A model generated the notes under the pieces. The model was given only the letters and a program-made list of their open reading frames with translations. It was not told the DNA's origin and did not search any database. From assembly GCA_964510515.1 (NCBI GenBank), contig CAZEAU010000044.1, forward strand, positions 1 to 12,911: DNA of 12,911 nucleotides, in the 5' to 3' direction. Positions 7,403 through 12,911 of the stretch are shown here, piece by piece. The DNA comes from SURF-21 sp964510515. GTDB taxonomy: Bacteria > Actinomycetota > Geothermincolia > Geothermincolales > RBG-13-55-18. The number at the start of each line of letters is the position of its first letter. The stretch's first letter is position 1. The position numbers and the translations under genes are program-made.

Positions 7403-8587
7403 ATGGAGTCCATTAGGGGAAAGACTGCTATCGTAGGCATCGGCGAAGTGCCGACAGGTCTGTATCCAGAACGCTCTTTTATCGAGCAGGCAGTTGCCGT
7501 ATCGGAGATGGCCATCCTGGACGCGGGTATCTCCAAAGGCGAGATCGATACGGTCATTCCCATTCTCGCTGTTGCCAACAGCATCGACAACGCTAACCTG
7601 GTCTGTTCAATCCTGGTGGAGGAATTGGGCCTGGGTAAAACCTGCAAAGCGAACTTTCTCTGCGCGTCGGGCGGGTCTAGTTCATCCAATGCCCTCAAGG
7701 TTGCCATGGGACTGATCGCTACGGGATTATCTCGGGCGGTGCTGGTGGTGCACTCCGACCGCCTGGGCACCGGGCTGGACATGGGCGCAGCCATCGCCCA
7801 GTTCGCCGTGGTTTCCATCAGCCAGGAGTACGAGGCTCCCTTCGGGTTCAGCCAACTTGCGCTGGCGGGGTTCCTGCAGCAGCGGTATATGTACGACACT
7901 GGCACCACCGAGAGACAGATCGCCAGCGTAGTGGAGACCCTGCGCAAATGGGCAGCGATAAACCCCAACGCCATGCTGAGAGATATCAGGACGACAGATG
8001 ATGTGCTGGCCTCCAAGGTCATCTCCAGCCCAGTGAGAAAGAGGATGATGAACAAGCTGGCGGATGGCGCTTCCGCCTTCATCGTCACCAGCGCAGAGAG
8101 AGCGCGGGAGCTCACTGATCGTCCGGCCTATGTGTTGGGGGTCGGCTCCCGCTGCACCAACTTCACCACCACGGAAGGGCAGCACGACTTCTACACGACC
8201 TGGACGCCAGCTGCCGACGAGGCTTATACCATGGCCGGTATCGGACCGGAAGAAATCAATGTGGCAGAGATCTACGACGCCTTCCCCACCTTTATCCTCA
8301 TCTCCATGGAGCTGCTCGGGCTGTGCGGGAAGGGAGAGGCGGGCAGGTTCTTCGAAGAGGGACATGCTGCCCCCGGAGGCAGGTTGCCGGTGACCACCAA
8401 CGGTGGCATGATGGCCCAAGGCCATACCGGAGCCGGCGGTGGCATAGCGGTGATGGTGGAGGCGGCTCGCCAGGTGATGGGCAAAGCGGGCGAGCGCCAG
8501 GTGCCTGACGTAAAGTATGCCTTGGACACCGCCTCAGGAGGCATAGGCATGGACTTCCACGTCAGCATACTGGGAATCGAGGTGTAG
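7403..8587 (+). CDS. Thiolase-superfamily protein (SCP-x/DUF35-associated type)
   Basis: A 394-residue thiolase-fold protein; ATG 7403 follows AAAGGAGC. The nucleophilic Cys is present in NFLCASGGSS (Cys87), and the histidine of the C-terminal GHP-type loop is present in QGHTGAGG (His341). Other positions differ from classical biosynthetic or degradative thiolases. The NEAF Asn (or SCP-x HDxF His) is Tyr291 in AEIYDAF, and the second cysteine (CxGGG) is lost in DTASGGIG. These features mark the SCP-x-like thiolases that work with a DUF35 protein, and such a protein is encoded 3 bases downstream. Members do thiolytic or retro-aldol C-C cleavage of acyl-CoAs. Ltp2 aldolases carry a different C-terminal loop and lack this set, so thiolysis is the better guess. 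The likely job is the final chain-shortening step of the pathway. Confidence 0.88.
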   Translation: MESIRGKTAIVGIGEVPTGLYPERSFIEQAVAVSEMAILDAGISKGEIDTVIPILAVANSIDNANLVCSILVEELGLGKTCKANFLCASGGSSSSNALKVAMGLIATGLSRAVLVVHSDRLGTGLDMGAAIAQFAVVSISQEYEAPFGFSQLALAGFLQQRYMYDTGTTERQIASVVETLRKWAAINPNAMLRDIRTTDDVLASKVISSPVRKRMMNKLADGASAFIVTSAERARELTDRPAYVLGVGSRCTNFTTTEGQHDFYTTWTPAADEAYTMAGIGPEEINVAEIYDAFPTFILISMELLGLCGKGEAGRFFEEGHAAPGGRLPVTTNGGMMAQGHTGAGGGIAVMVEAARQVMGKAGERQVPDVKYALDTASGGIGMDFHVSILGIEV

Positions 8588-8590
8588 AAC

Positions 8591-9004
8591 ATGGAAGAGT
8601 ATACGTTGCCGCTGCCGCTTATCACCACGCTGAGCAAAGTTTTCTGGGATGGGTGCAAAAAGGAGAAACTACTCTACCAACATTGCAGGGACTGTGATGA
8701 GGTCATCTTCTTTCCCAAGTATCTCTGCCCCAACTGCATGAGCCATAACCTGGAATGGCTGGAGTCTAAGGGCAGGGGAGTGATCGACACCTTCACTGTA
8801 ACCTATGAGGGAGCGCCACCTGCTTTCATGGGAGCGACCCCCTACTGTGTGGCCATCATCCGCATGGACGAGGGGTACCGCATTATGAGCAACATCATCG
8901 ACTGCGATTTCGATGAGCTGGAATGTGAGATGCCGGTGGAGGTGGCATTTCAGGCGGTAACTAAGGAAATCACCCTTCATAAATTTCGGCTATTGAAGCG
9001 CTAG
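8591..9004 (+). CDS. Zn-ribbon/OB-fold (DUF35, COG1545) thiolase partner
   Basis: A 137-residue protein with an N-terminal rubredoxin-like zinc ribbon, Cys32-x2-Cys35-x10-Cys46-x2-Cys49, followed by an OB-fold half (GVIDTFTVTYEGAPPAF, then PYCVAIIRMDEGYRIMSNI). The length is typical of standalone DUF35 proteins. In archaeal mevalonate synthesis and in steroid side-chain cleavage, DUF35 domains bind thiolase-fold enzymes and shape the CoA/acyl channel. ATG 8591 comes 3 bases after the thiolase stop, with GAGGTG as ribosome binding site inside the end of that gene, so the two are almost certainly co-translated and physically paired. It is the last gene of the cluster; no clear terminator hairpin follows. 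Confidence 0.93.
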   Translation: MEEYTLPLPLITTLSKVFWDGCKKEKLLYQHCRDCDEVIFFPKYLCPNCMSHNLEWLESKGRGVIDTFTVTYEGAPPAFMGATPYCVAIIRMDEGYRIMSNIIDCDFDELECEMPVEVAFQAVTKEITLHKFRLLKR

Positions 9005-9184
9005 CGGATCACGGCGGCGGCTTATCTCCAGCGGTTGGTTGATGCCGGTGATGCCCACGGTGATGCGAACGTCCATGCGCTGGGCAAGGGTCCTTGGGGC
9101 CCGCACCTTCCTTAACGCAGAGTTCGGCAGTAAGAAGACACGTGCAACGGTTTCTGGATACGAATGCACTGCATGGAGGTTGGT
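9005..9184. other. Non-coding stretch after the catabolic operon
   Basis: I see no gene with a start signal and recognisable motif here on either strand. A minus-strand frame runs through from the repeats at 9185-9271 to the end of the DUF35 gene, but its translation matches nothing I recognise and has no start of its own. A short inverted repeat, CAAGG-2-CCTTG, lies near 9086 without a T run, so it is not called a terminator. Confidence 0.4.
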
Positions 9185-9271
9185 TTGTGGCACTTTGGGG
9201 GCTTGACCCCGGATGTGCCGTGGGAGATTTGGTTGTAGAACTTTCGAGGGTTGACCCCGGATGTGCCGCAA
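9185..9271. repeat. Two units of the GGGTTGACCCC repeat family
   Basis: Two copies, 48 bp apart, of the unit that also makes up the array at the right end of the window. At 9185-9223: TTGTGGCACTTTG, GGGCTTGACCCC, GGATGTGCCGTGGG. At 9233-9271: TTGTAGAACTTTC, GAGGGTTGACCCC, GGATGTGCCGCAA. They are in the same orientation as most copies at 12081-12911. Their right edge (GTGCCG) abuts and slightly overlaps the broken end of an IS3-type transposase fragment, so they mark a rearrangement boundary. Confidence 0.85.
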
Positions 9272-9411
9272 TCTCTCCACGAACACATTTCCGGCCCAGC
9301 GGCCACGGAGCCGTCCATGCTGGTCCTTACGTCGTGGGACTTGAGAACTTCGGTGAAATCATCCGATGTGAACTGTGCTCCCTGGTCTGAGTTGAATACA
9401 TTTGCTTGCCT
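9263..9411 (-). pseudogene. IS3-family transposase (OrfB) catalytic-core fragment, frameshifted
   Basis: The minus strand reads FNSDQGAQFTSDDFTEVL, then SHDVRTSMDG, then (after a frame change) RGRWAGNVFVERL. This is the rve integrase core of IS3/IS150-group OrfB. It includes the second catalytic Asp (SDQG) and the catalytic Glu (FVERL) of the DDE triad. The two halves are in different frames: two extra bases (or one lost) at about 9308-9309, right after SMDG. A stop at 9412-9414 cuts the upstream part, and the downstream part ends at the repeat unit at 9271. Nothing before the SDQG motif is detectable at 9412-9612. It is a dead remnant of about 50 codons, and neither the first Asp nor the C-terminus is present. 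Confidence 0.85.
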
Positions 9412-9612
9412 TTATCGTGTCACTAGTTTCGGCCGTGATTTTCAGGCTACTCTATCTGCCCGGACTCTATGCCCAATATGGGCTAAAATCGGGATCCAAC
9501 TGTTCAAGATGAGGTTAGTGATGAGCGGAGCTGGGTCTATGTTTACGCTGCCGTAGCATAGGGGCAAGAGCTGCTGCCTTCATCTCGCTACTTGGAGGGC
9601 AGATAAGTCGGG
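9412..9612. other. Non-coding stretch between IS3 fragment and nuclease gene
   Basis: No gene, no recognisable transposase continuation and no clear inverted repeat is visible. The minus-strand reading ahead of the IS3 fragment contains stops and no family motif, so the junction between the IS remnant and whatever brought the nuclease gene lies somewhere in these 200 bases. No T-rich terminator hairpin is seen downstream of the nuclease stop at 9613. Confidence 0.4.
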
Positions 9613-11499
9613 TTAGAGAGTCCTTGCTTTCTGCAACACAGAGTTGAAAAAGTCAGGGACATCTCCGCCCGCCATTACGCTGGTTGTGTGGTATGTCCAC
9701 CCATGTTTCTTATCAAAGACGATTCCTTGCTTGATGAGTTCATCACGCGCGGACGTCCATTCCGGCCAGGTGTTACCAATAGCAGTTTCTAGGGTTGGAT
9801 CACAAAAAATTAGGTTCGGGCCGACATTGTCTGCGGGCCAATCAGTCTCCTTAAGGCCAAAATATTGCAGAAGCTTCCTATTCCAGGTCTTCTCATCAGC
9901 GATGGCAGAGTTGAGTTGCTCAACTCGTTTATCGTCCCCAGATTCTCTCGCCTTGTCGAGCTCATCCAGAAGATGCCGGTCATTATCTACGACTACTAGG
10001 GCGTGAATTCCCAACTCGTCTAGGATTGTATACGGAAGGAGCACGCAGCTCTTGCCACCACAATCTGCAACGCAAACACCATCCAATAAGAGACTCCTTG
10101 ACCGCTCTGCAGCACCGTTATAAAAGCCCCGGTCCGTCGTGCCTTCAACGAGTAAAACCCTGTCAGCGAACAGGGCTTCTGCCAAGGCATCGGTGCATAC
10201 ACTATCCAGTTGCCTTTCGACAGAATCACTCGAGATAAAAGAACGGAGGCGCTCCGTTACCTGGGCACTCGTTGATTCATCGACTCGTACTAACCCCTGG
10301 CTACCACCACCTTCTCTGCTAACGCGTCGAATCTGGTGAAACGCCCTTGGCTCTATGAAATATGGACTATGAGTAGCGTATGCTATTTGCACTCCCCGCT
10401 CATGGCTACTCGCCAAATTGCGCAATACACTGGCAAAGTTGCGCGCTTGAAGGGGATGTTGAAAGAGTTCCGGCTCTTCAATTGCCAAGCAGATAGTGCC
10501 CAGTTCTCCCTGCCCTCTTCCGTGTTCGGCAAGAACACGGAGTGCGGATATAAGAAGTGCACGCTGAAAACCATGGCCTTGTCTATCGACGCGGGTCTCA
10601 GTATCCTCATCAAGCACTCTCACCTCGAACTGAGGCTTCTGCGGTTGCATTGTAAGATCTTGGGCAGATACCTTCACTTCTCGACCTGATGATAGAGCAG
10701 AGACAGCATCCGTCATCTCCTGCGAGAGTCTCTCTAGCTGCTGTTCAAAGTGCCTCTTGTGAATGCCAGACTGCTCGGCCTGCATTCTATCCACGAGTTC
10801 AGCAAGGTCAACCTCGGCATCACTCCGGTCAATGGCCTGTTCCAGAATTCGACCAAGAATGGCAGATCGTGCGTCTTTTGTCTCTTCACTAGCCCGCAGG
10901 TCAGCTGTCACCAGTACAAAATCGAAAAGTCCAGACATTATCGCCTGACCCGCGAACCCGAAGATGTGAGTCGTGCTATCTATGTCAACCTCTTTAAGCT
11001 CATCGGGATGTTCTGATTCCCACTGATCAAGGGCGGCCTGTACTTGTGCATCAGATGTGTCTTTGGGTAGGTCAAAGTCCGGGTGGTTCTTCCTGAACTC
11101 CTTGTATCTATTCCTCCGCTCGGTTGCAGTTGCTCCGCTACGAATCTCGGCGAATTCTAGTATAGCGCGGCCTTTTCCGAAGAGCTTCTCGTTACCATCG
11201 TCCCAGCGCTTCCAGATAGTGACCATGTCACTCCCAGGAATCGCATACTTGCCTAATCTTTGCCGGTCGCTGTCGGTAATGCAATCGAATTCGACTTCGA
11301 CCGTGATGCACCTATCGGTTGAACCCGACATCAAATCGTCCTCGGTCAATGTTGGGCCGTTAAAGAACCAGTCAAGGGCACGTAAGATAGAAGATTTACC
11401 CACTCCATTGGGTCCAATGAAGGTAGTTATATCGTCAAAGTTAATCACGATATCGCCAAGGCAACGGTAATTTCTAATACGAGCCTGACGCATTCGCAT
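9613..11499 (-). CDS. OLD-family ATP-dependent endonuclease (ABC ATPase + TOPRIM)
   Basis: A 628-residue protein, full length for the overcoming-lysogenization-defect family. The N-terminal ATPase is complete: Walker A GPNGVGKSS (29-37), signature-like RQGHGFQRALL (306-316), Walker B TICLAIEEPE (335-344) and H-loop YATHSP (His377), with a helical insertion (~200-270) between. The C-terminal TOPRIM nuclease has VLLVEGTTD (Glu452), DCGGK (479-483) and VVVDNDRH (Asp505, Asp507). Such nucleases nick or cut DNA and serve in anti-phage defence (P2 Old; GajA of Gabija). No UvrD-like GajB helicase, retron or other partner lies within the window on either side, so it looks like a standalone (class 1-type) OLD. 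ATG 11499 follows GGGAGG by 7 bases; ATG 11493 is the alternative. The gene is flanked by mobile-element debris, suggesting horizontal acquisition. All key residues are intact. Confidence 0.93.
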   Translation of the reverse strand: MRMRQARIRNYRCLGDIVINFDDITTFIGPNGVGKSSILRALDWFFNGPTLTEDDLMSGSTDRCITVEVEFDCITDSDRQRLGKYAIPGSDMVTIWKRWDDGNEKLFGKGRAILEFAEIRSGATATERRNRYKEFRKNHPDFDLPKDTSDAQVQAALDQWESEHPDELKEVDIDSTTHIFGFAGQAIMSGLFDFVLVTADLRASEETKDARSAILGRILEQAIDRSDAEVDLAELVDRMQAEQSGIHKRHFEQQLERLSQEMTDAVSALSSGREVKVSAQDLTMQPQKPQFEVRVLDEDTETRVDRQGHGFQRALLISALRVLAEHGRGQGELGTICLAIEEPELFQHPLQARNFASVLRNLASSHERGVQIAYATHSPYFIEPRAFHQIRRVSREGGGSQGLVRVDESTSAQVTERLRSFISSDSVERQLDSVCTDALAEALFADRVLLVEGTTDRGFYNGAAERSRSLLLDGVCVADCGGKSCVLLPYTILDELGIHALVVVDNDRHLLDELDKARESGDDKRVEQLNSAIADEKTWNRKLLQYFGLKETDWPADNVGPNLIFCDPTLETAIGNTWPEWTSARDELIKQGIVFDKKHGWTYHTTSVMAGGDVPDFFNSVLQKARTL

Positions 11500-11533
11500 G
11501 TTCTCGCCTCCCTGGCGCCCGTCTTCCTAAGAT

Positions 11534-11563
11534 ATGTTAGGTTTCATGCTTCCCACATGTCCA
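11534..11563 (-). promoter_or_regulatory. Possible promoter of the OLD nuclease gene
   Basis: On the minus strand, TGGACA (11558-11563, 5 of 6 to consensus) and TAACAT (11534-11539, 4 of 6) are separated by 18 bases and lie 35-65 bases upstream of the nuclease start. Two small self-complementary words, ACATGT (11555-11560) and ACATATGT (11563-11570), sit on the -35 side and could be a regulator site. The hexamers are moderate matches, so this is tentative. Confidence 0.35.
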
Positions 11564-11623
11564 CATATGTTGAGATTCCCATATACGCCTTCCGATGCCT
11601 CTATTGTAGCCCTTTGTGTAATC

Positions 11624-11661
11624 TTATCAAAGCGGACACCGAGAATTATCAAAAGTTGACA
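11624..11661. mobile_element. IS21-like element end with two reiterated sites
   Basis: TTATCAAAGCGGACA (11624-11638) and TTATCAAAAGTTGACA (11646-11661) lie 22 bp apart in direct orientation. Read on the minus strand this is TGTCAACTTTTGATAA, then a short spacer, then TGTCCGCTTTGATAA. The TG...CA outer end and repeated internal sites are the layout of IS21-family termini, where the transposase IstA binds several copies. The element body would lie to the left, yet the nuclease gene is there and no istA/istB is found. So this is either an orphan end, a solo remnant, or the edge of an element whose contents were replaced. No matching partner end is visible in 9412-9612. Confidence 0.5.
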
Positions 11662-11873
11662 CCCCCGGAGCGAAGCGACGCCAGACCCCTTTCTTGACCA
11701 TCACTGTCCAGCTTGGTCTGCGCTTCCCCGTCCTTTCTAAGGATCACCGCTCCTTTCTCCGCTGTCAGCGGTTCATCGTCTTGCTGCTTGAGCGCTTCAT
11801 GCCCAACCATGGATCAGCCCCGGTTCGCCCGGCAGAAGGGCCCTGGCAAACACCACATCCTGAACTCGCTTCG

Positions 11874-11908
11874 ATGTCCCTTCTGGGGTCAACCCTGAAA
11901 AGTGCCAT
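11874..11908. repeat. Solitary divergent copy of the right-hand repeat
   Basis: ATGTCCCTTCTGGGGTCAACCC followed by TGAAAAGTGCC resembles the array units at 12081-12911. The outer arm ATGTCCCTT is in the same orientation as there, but the core reads GGGGTCAACCC, the reverse of the usual GGGTTGACCCC. It lies about 170 bp ahead of the array and looks like an early or decayed unit. Confidence 0.6.
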
Positions 11909-12155
11909 TCCTTTATCACGTGAAAAGGATGATGCTGCTGGATTATGGGGTTGGAGGAACTCCACTTGATGACGGCAGAAGCTTGCACTTGAAGGCGGCG
12001 AGAGCTATCCAGCGAACCCCGACCACCTCTGCGGGGGATCATGCTTAAGAAGCCCTCTCGTGCCACACCCGGTATCGCTTATGTCCCTTTTGTGGGTTGA
12101 CCCCGGAAGCGCCGTGGGGGGTTGATCTAAGGGGTCGAGCCCGGAAAAGGGACAT

Positions 12156-12229
12156 GCGACGTCGATTCCGCGCGTGGGATGTGCAGGATTTGAAGCAGGG
12201 CGTTACAGCCGTTTGTCTTCGCTACGCCA
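12156..12229. repeat. 74-bp conserved segment, copy 1
   Basis: This is the segment between AAAAGGGACAT and the next ATGTCCCTTTT. It aligns without gaps to copies 2 and 3 and shares the words GTGCAGGAT and GCGTT. It is the most divergent copy, ending CTACGCCA where the others end CTCCGCTT. Together with its 11-bp flanks it forms a 96-bp unit with perfect terminal inverted repeats. Confidence 0.8.
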
Positions 12230-12358
12230 ATGTCCCTTTTGTGGGTTGACCCCAGAAGTGCCATTAGAGGGTTGACCCCAGGTGTGCCGGTGCGGTTGTG
12301 GCACTTCGGAGGGTTGACCCCAAATGTGCCAAAGGGGTCGAGCCCGGAAAAGGGACAT

Positions 12359-12432
12359 GCAACGGCGGTTCTGTGCGGGGGGTGTGCAGGATAAAGAGCA
12401 AAGCGTTAGGCCCGTTTAGCTCCGCTCCGCTT
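12359..12432. repeat. 74-bp conserved segment, copy 2
   Basis: Same length and position relative to the AAAAGGGACAT/ATGTCCCTTTT arms as copy 1. It shares GGTGTGCAGGAT and the final CTCCGCTCCGCTT with copy 3. Substitutions are scattered and there are no indels, which suggests constraint on length or recent amplification. No reading frame is conserved among the copies. Confidence 0.8.
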
Positions 12433-12460
12433 ATGTCCCTTTTGTGGGTTGACCCCAGGT

Positions 12461-12557
12461 GTGCCAGGTGTGCCGTGGGGGGTTGGGTTGTGGCACTTCG
12501 GAGGGTTGACCCTAGGTGTGCCGGTGCGGTTGTGGCACTTCGGAGGGTTGACCCCGG
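12461..12557. repeat. 97-bp perfect direct duplication, first copy
   Basis: Identical base for base to 12815-12911, offset 354 bp. It contains two palindromic units, including the rare core variant GGGTTGACCCTAGG. Perfect identity within an otherwise divergent array indicates recent duplication or gene conversion. The true length is unknown because the second copy is cut by the window edge. Confidence 0.9.
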
Positions 12558-12606
12558 AAGGGACGTGGGGGGTCGATCTGGGGGGTCGATCCCGGAAAAG
12601 GGACAT

Positions 12607-12680
12607 GGGGAAACGGCTCCGTGCGTGGGGTGTGCAGGATTAAAAGCAAGGCGTTGCGGGCGTTTATCTCCGCTCCGCTT
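12607..12680. repeat. 74-bp conserved segment, copy 3
   Basis: The third copy of the 74-bp spacer, with the same flanking inverted repeats. It shares GGGGTGTGCAGGAT with the consensus and GGGCGTTTA and CTCCGCTCCGCTT with copy 2. The core to its left is the longest of the three (174 bp), so the cores grow from left to right while this segment stays constant. Confidence 0.8.
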
Positions 12681-12814
12681 ATGTCCCTTTTGTGGGTTGA
12701 CCCCAGGTGTGCCGGTGCGGTTGTGGCATTTTGGAGGGTTGACCCCGGAAGTGCCGGAGGTGCCGTGCGGGGAAGAAAGTGGGGTTGTGGCACTTTGGTG
12801 GGTTGACCCCGGAA

Positions 12815-12911
12815 GTGCCAGGTGTGCCGTGGGGGGTTGGGTTGTGGCACTTCGGAGGGTTGACCCTAGGTGTGCCGGTGCGGTTGTGGCACTTCGGAGG
12901 GTTGACCCCGG
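12815..12911. repeat. 97-bp perfect direct duplication, second copy
   Basis: Matches 12461-12557 over its entire visible length and is cut off by the window end, so the duplicated block may be longer. If it were one full repeat period, an AAAAGGGACAT arm followed by a fourth 74-bp segment would be expected just outside the window. Confidence 0.9.

Larger units (their letters stand above)
11500..12080. other. Gene-poor stretch upstream of the nuclease
   Basis: Apart from the putative nuclease promoter, the IS-end repeats (11624-11661) and one solitary GGTCAACCC repeat (11874-11908), I see no recognisable gene in these 580 bases. A 53-codon minus-strand frame (ATG 11810 to the stop at 11649-11651) runs into the IS-end repeat and stops inside it. 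It has no motif I know and no strong ribosome binding site. Other open frames are short and overlap one another. Confidence 0.4.
12081..12911. repeat. Composite palindromic repeat array, runs off the window
   Basis: At least 11 cores of GGGTTGACCC(C/T) lie in one orientation, most often 42 bp apart (also 26, 57 and 64). The flanks GGCACTT and AAGTGCC, or degenerate GTGTGCC, make each unit an imperfect hairpin; the copy at 12789-12819 has 7-bp perfect arms plus an inner GGGT-TG-ACCC. Superimposed is a larger pattern. ATGTCCCTTTT starts at 12081, 12230, 12433 and 12681, and its inverted partner AAAAGGGACAT ends at 12155, 12358 and 12606. The three cores between them measure 75, 129 and 174 bp, while the connecting segments are always 74 bp. 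No coding function is evident; frames through it are repeat-driven. Likely origins are reiterated transposase-binding ends of an IS21-like element, tandem MITEs, or a BIME-like structure. Confidence 0.9.

Noticed and set aside
8990..9286. Minus-strand 98-codon frame beginning MFVERLRH
   Set aside because: Its first residues are the second half of the frameshifted IS3 core, and the rest is repeat sequence plus unrecognised DNA overlapping the end of the DUF35 gene.
9613..11499. Gabija (GajAB) system
   Set aside because: Only the OLD-type nuclease is present; no UvrD/Rep-like helicase gene occurs anywhere in the window.
11649..11810. 53-codon minus-strand frame as a small gene
   Set aside because: No strong ribosome binding site or known motif, and its stop lies inside the IS-end repeat, so it is better treated as a chance or remnant frame.
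12359..12432. Integron attC site (GTTAGGC resembles the GTTRRRY core)
   Set aside because: The word is present only in copy 2; copies 1 and 3 read GTTACAG and GTTGCGG, and no matching RYYYAAC partner or gene cassettes lie between copies.
12406..12850. Proline-rich open frames through the repeats on the minus strand
   Set aside because: The frames arise because some repeat periods are multiples of three; they have no start signals, and their translation is the repeat read as protein.
12081..12911. CRISPR array
   Set aside because: Repeats are palindromic with variable spacing and the spacers are near-identical to each other, the opposite of CRISPR; no cas gene is present.

Overview
The window is about 12.9 kb of moderately high-GC bacterial DNA with good AGGAGG-like ribosome binding sites, frequent AGG and ATA codons, and no tRNA or rRNA. 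The lineage cannot be fixed. The codon use and gene set would suit an uncultured, perhaps anaerobic or thermophilic, high-GC Gram-positive (Actinomycetota or Bacillota), but that is a weak inference.

Region 1 (1-586) is a mobile-element scar. It holds an unassigned stretch, a 14-bp tandem duplication, and the first ~45 codons of an IS630-type transposase that breaks off beside that duplication.

Region 2 (587-9004) is a catabolic gene cluster, all on the + strand. A TetR regulator is followed by an AT-rich region with three chained inverted repeats (likely operator). Then come a TIM-barrel amidohydrolase, two small MaoC/hotdog proteins (one without and one with the catalytic His), an acyl-CoA dehydrogenase with its base at the isovaleryl-CoA-dehydrogenase position, an AMP-forming CoA ligase, an Old Yellow Enzyme/2,4-dienoyl-CoA-reductase-like protein with a 4Fe-4S motif but no FAD/NAD(P)H domain, a thiolase-like protein, and a Zn-ribbon/OB (DUF35) partner. 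Together they suggest CoA activation of a carboxylic acid (branched, alicyclic or steroid/terpenoid-like), dehydrogenation, hydration by a heteromeric MaoC enzyme, reduction of a dienoyl or enone intermediate, and C-C cleavage by the thiolase-DUF35 pair. The substrate cannot be read from sequence. The set resembles a split version of the actinobacterial steroid side-chain machinery (ChsE/ChsH1-ChsH2/Ltp2), but the thiolase lacks the Ltp2 signature.

Region 3 (9005-12911) is accessory. It has a frameshifted IS3-family transposase fragment that ends at copies of a GGGTTGACCCC-centred repeat, one intact minus-strand OLD-family ATPase/TOPRIM nuclease (possible phage defence), an IS21-like end with reiterated TTATCAAA...GACA sites, and more than 830 bp of composite repeat running off the right edge. 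In that array, three 74-bp conserved segments are each flanked by AAAAGGGACAT/ATGTCCCTTTT inverted repeats. They alternate with cores of different length built from ~42-bp (also 57-64-bp) palindromic units, and a stretch of at least 97 bp is perfectly duplicated 354 bp apart. The same repeat family lies on both sides of the nuclease gene. This array is the least explained object in the window.
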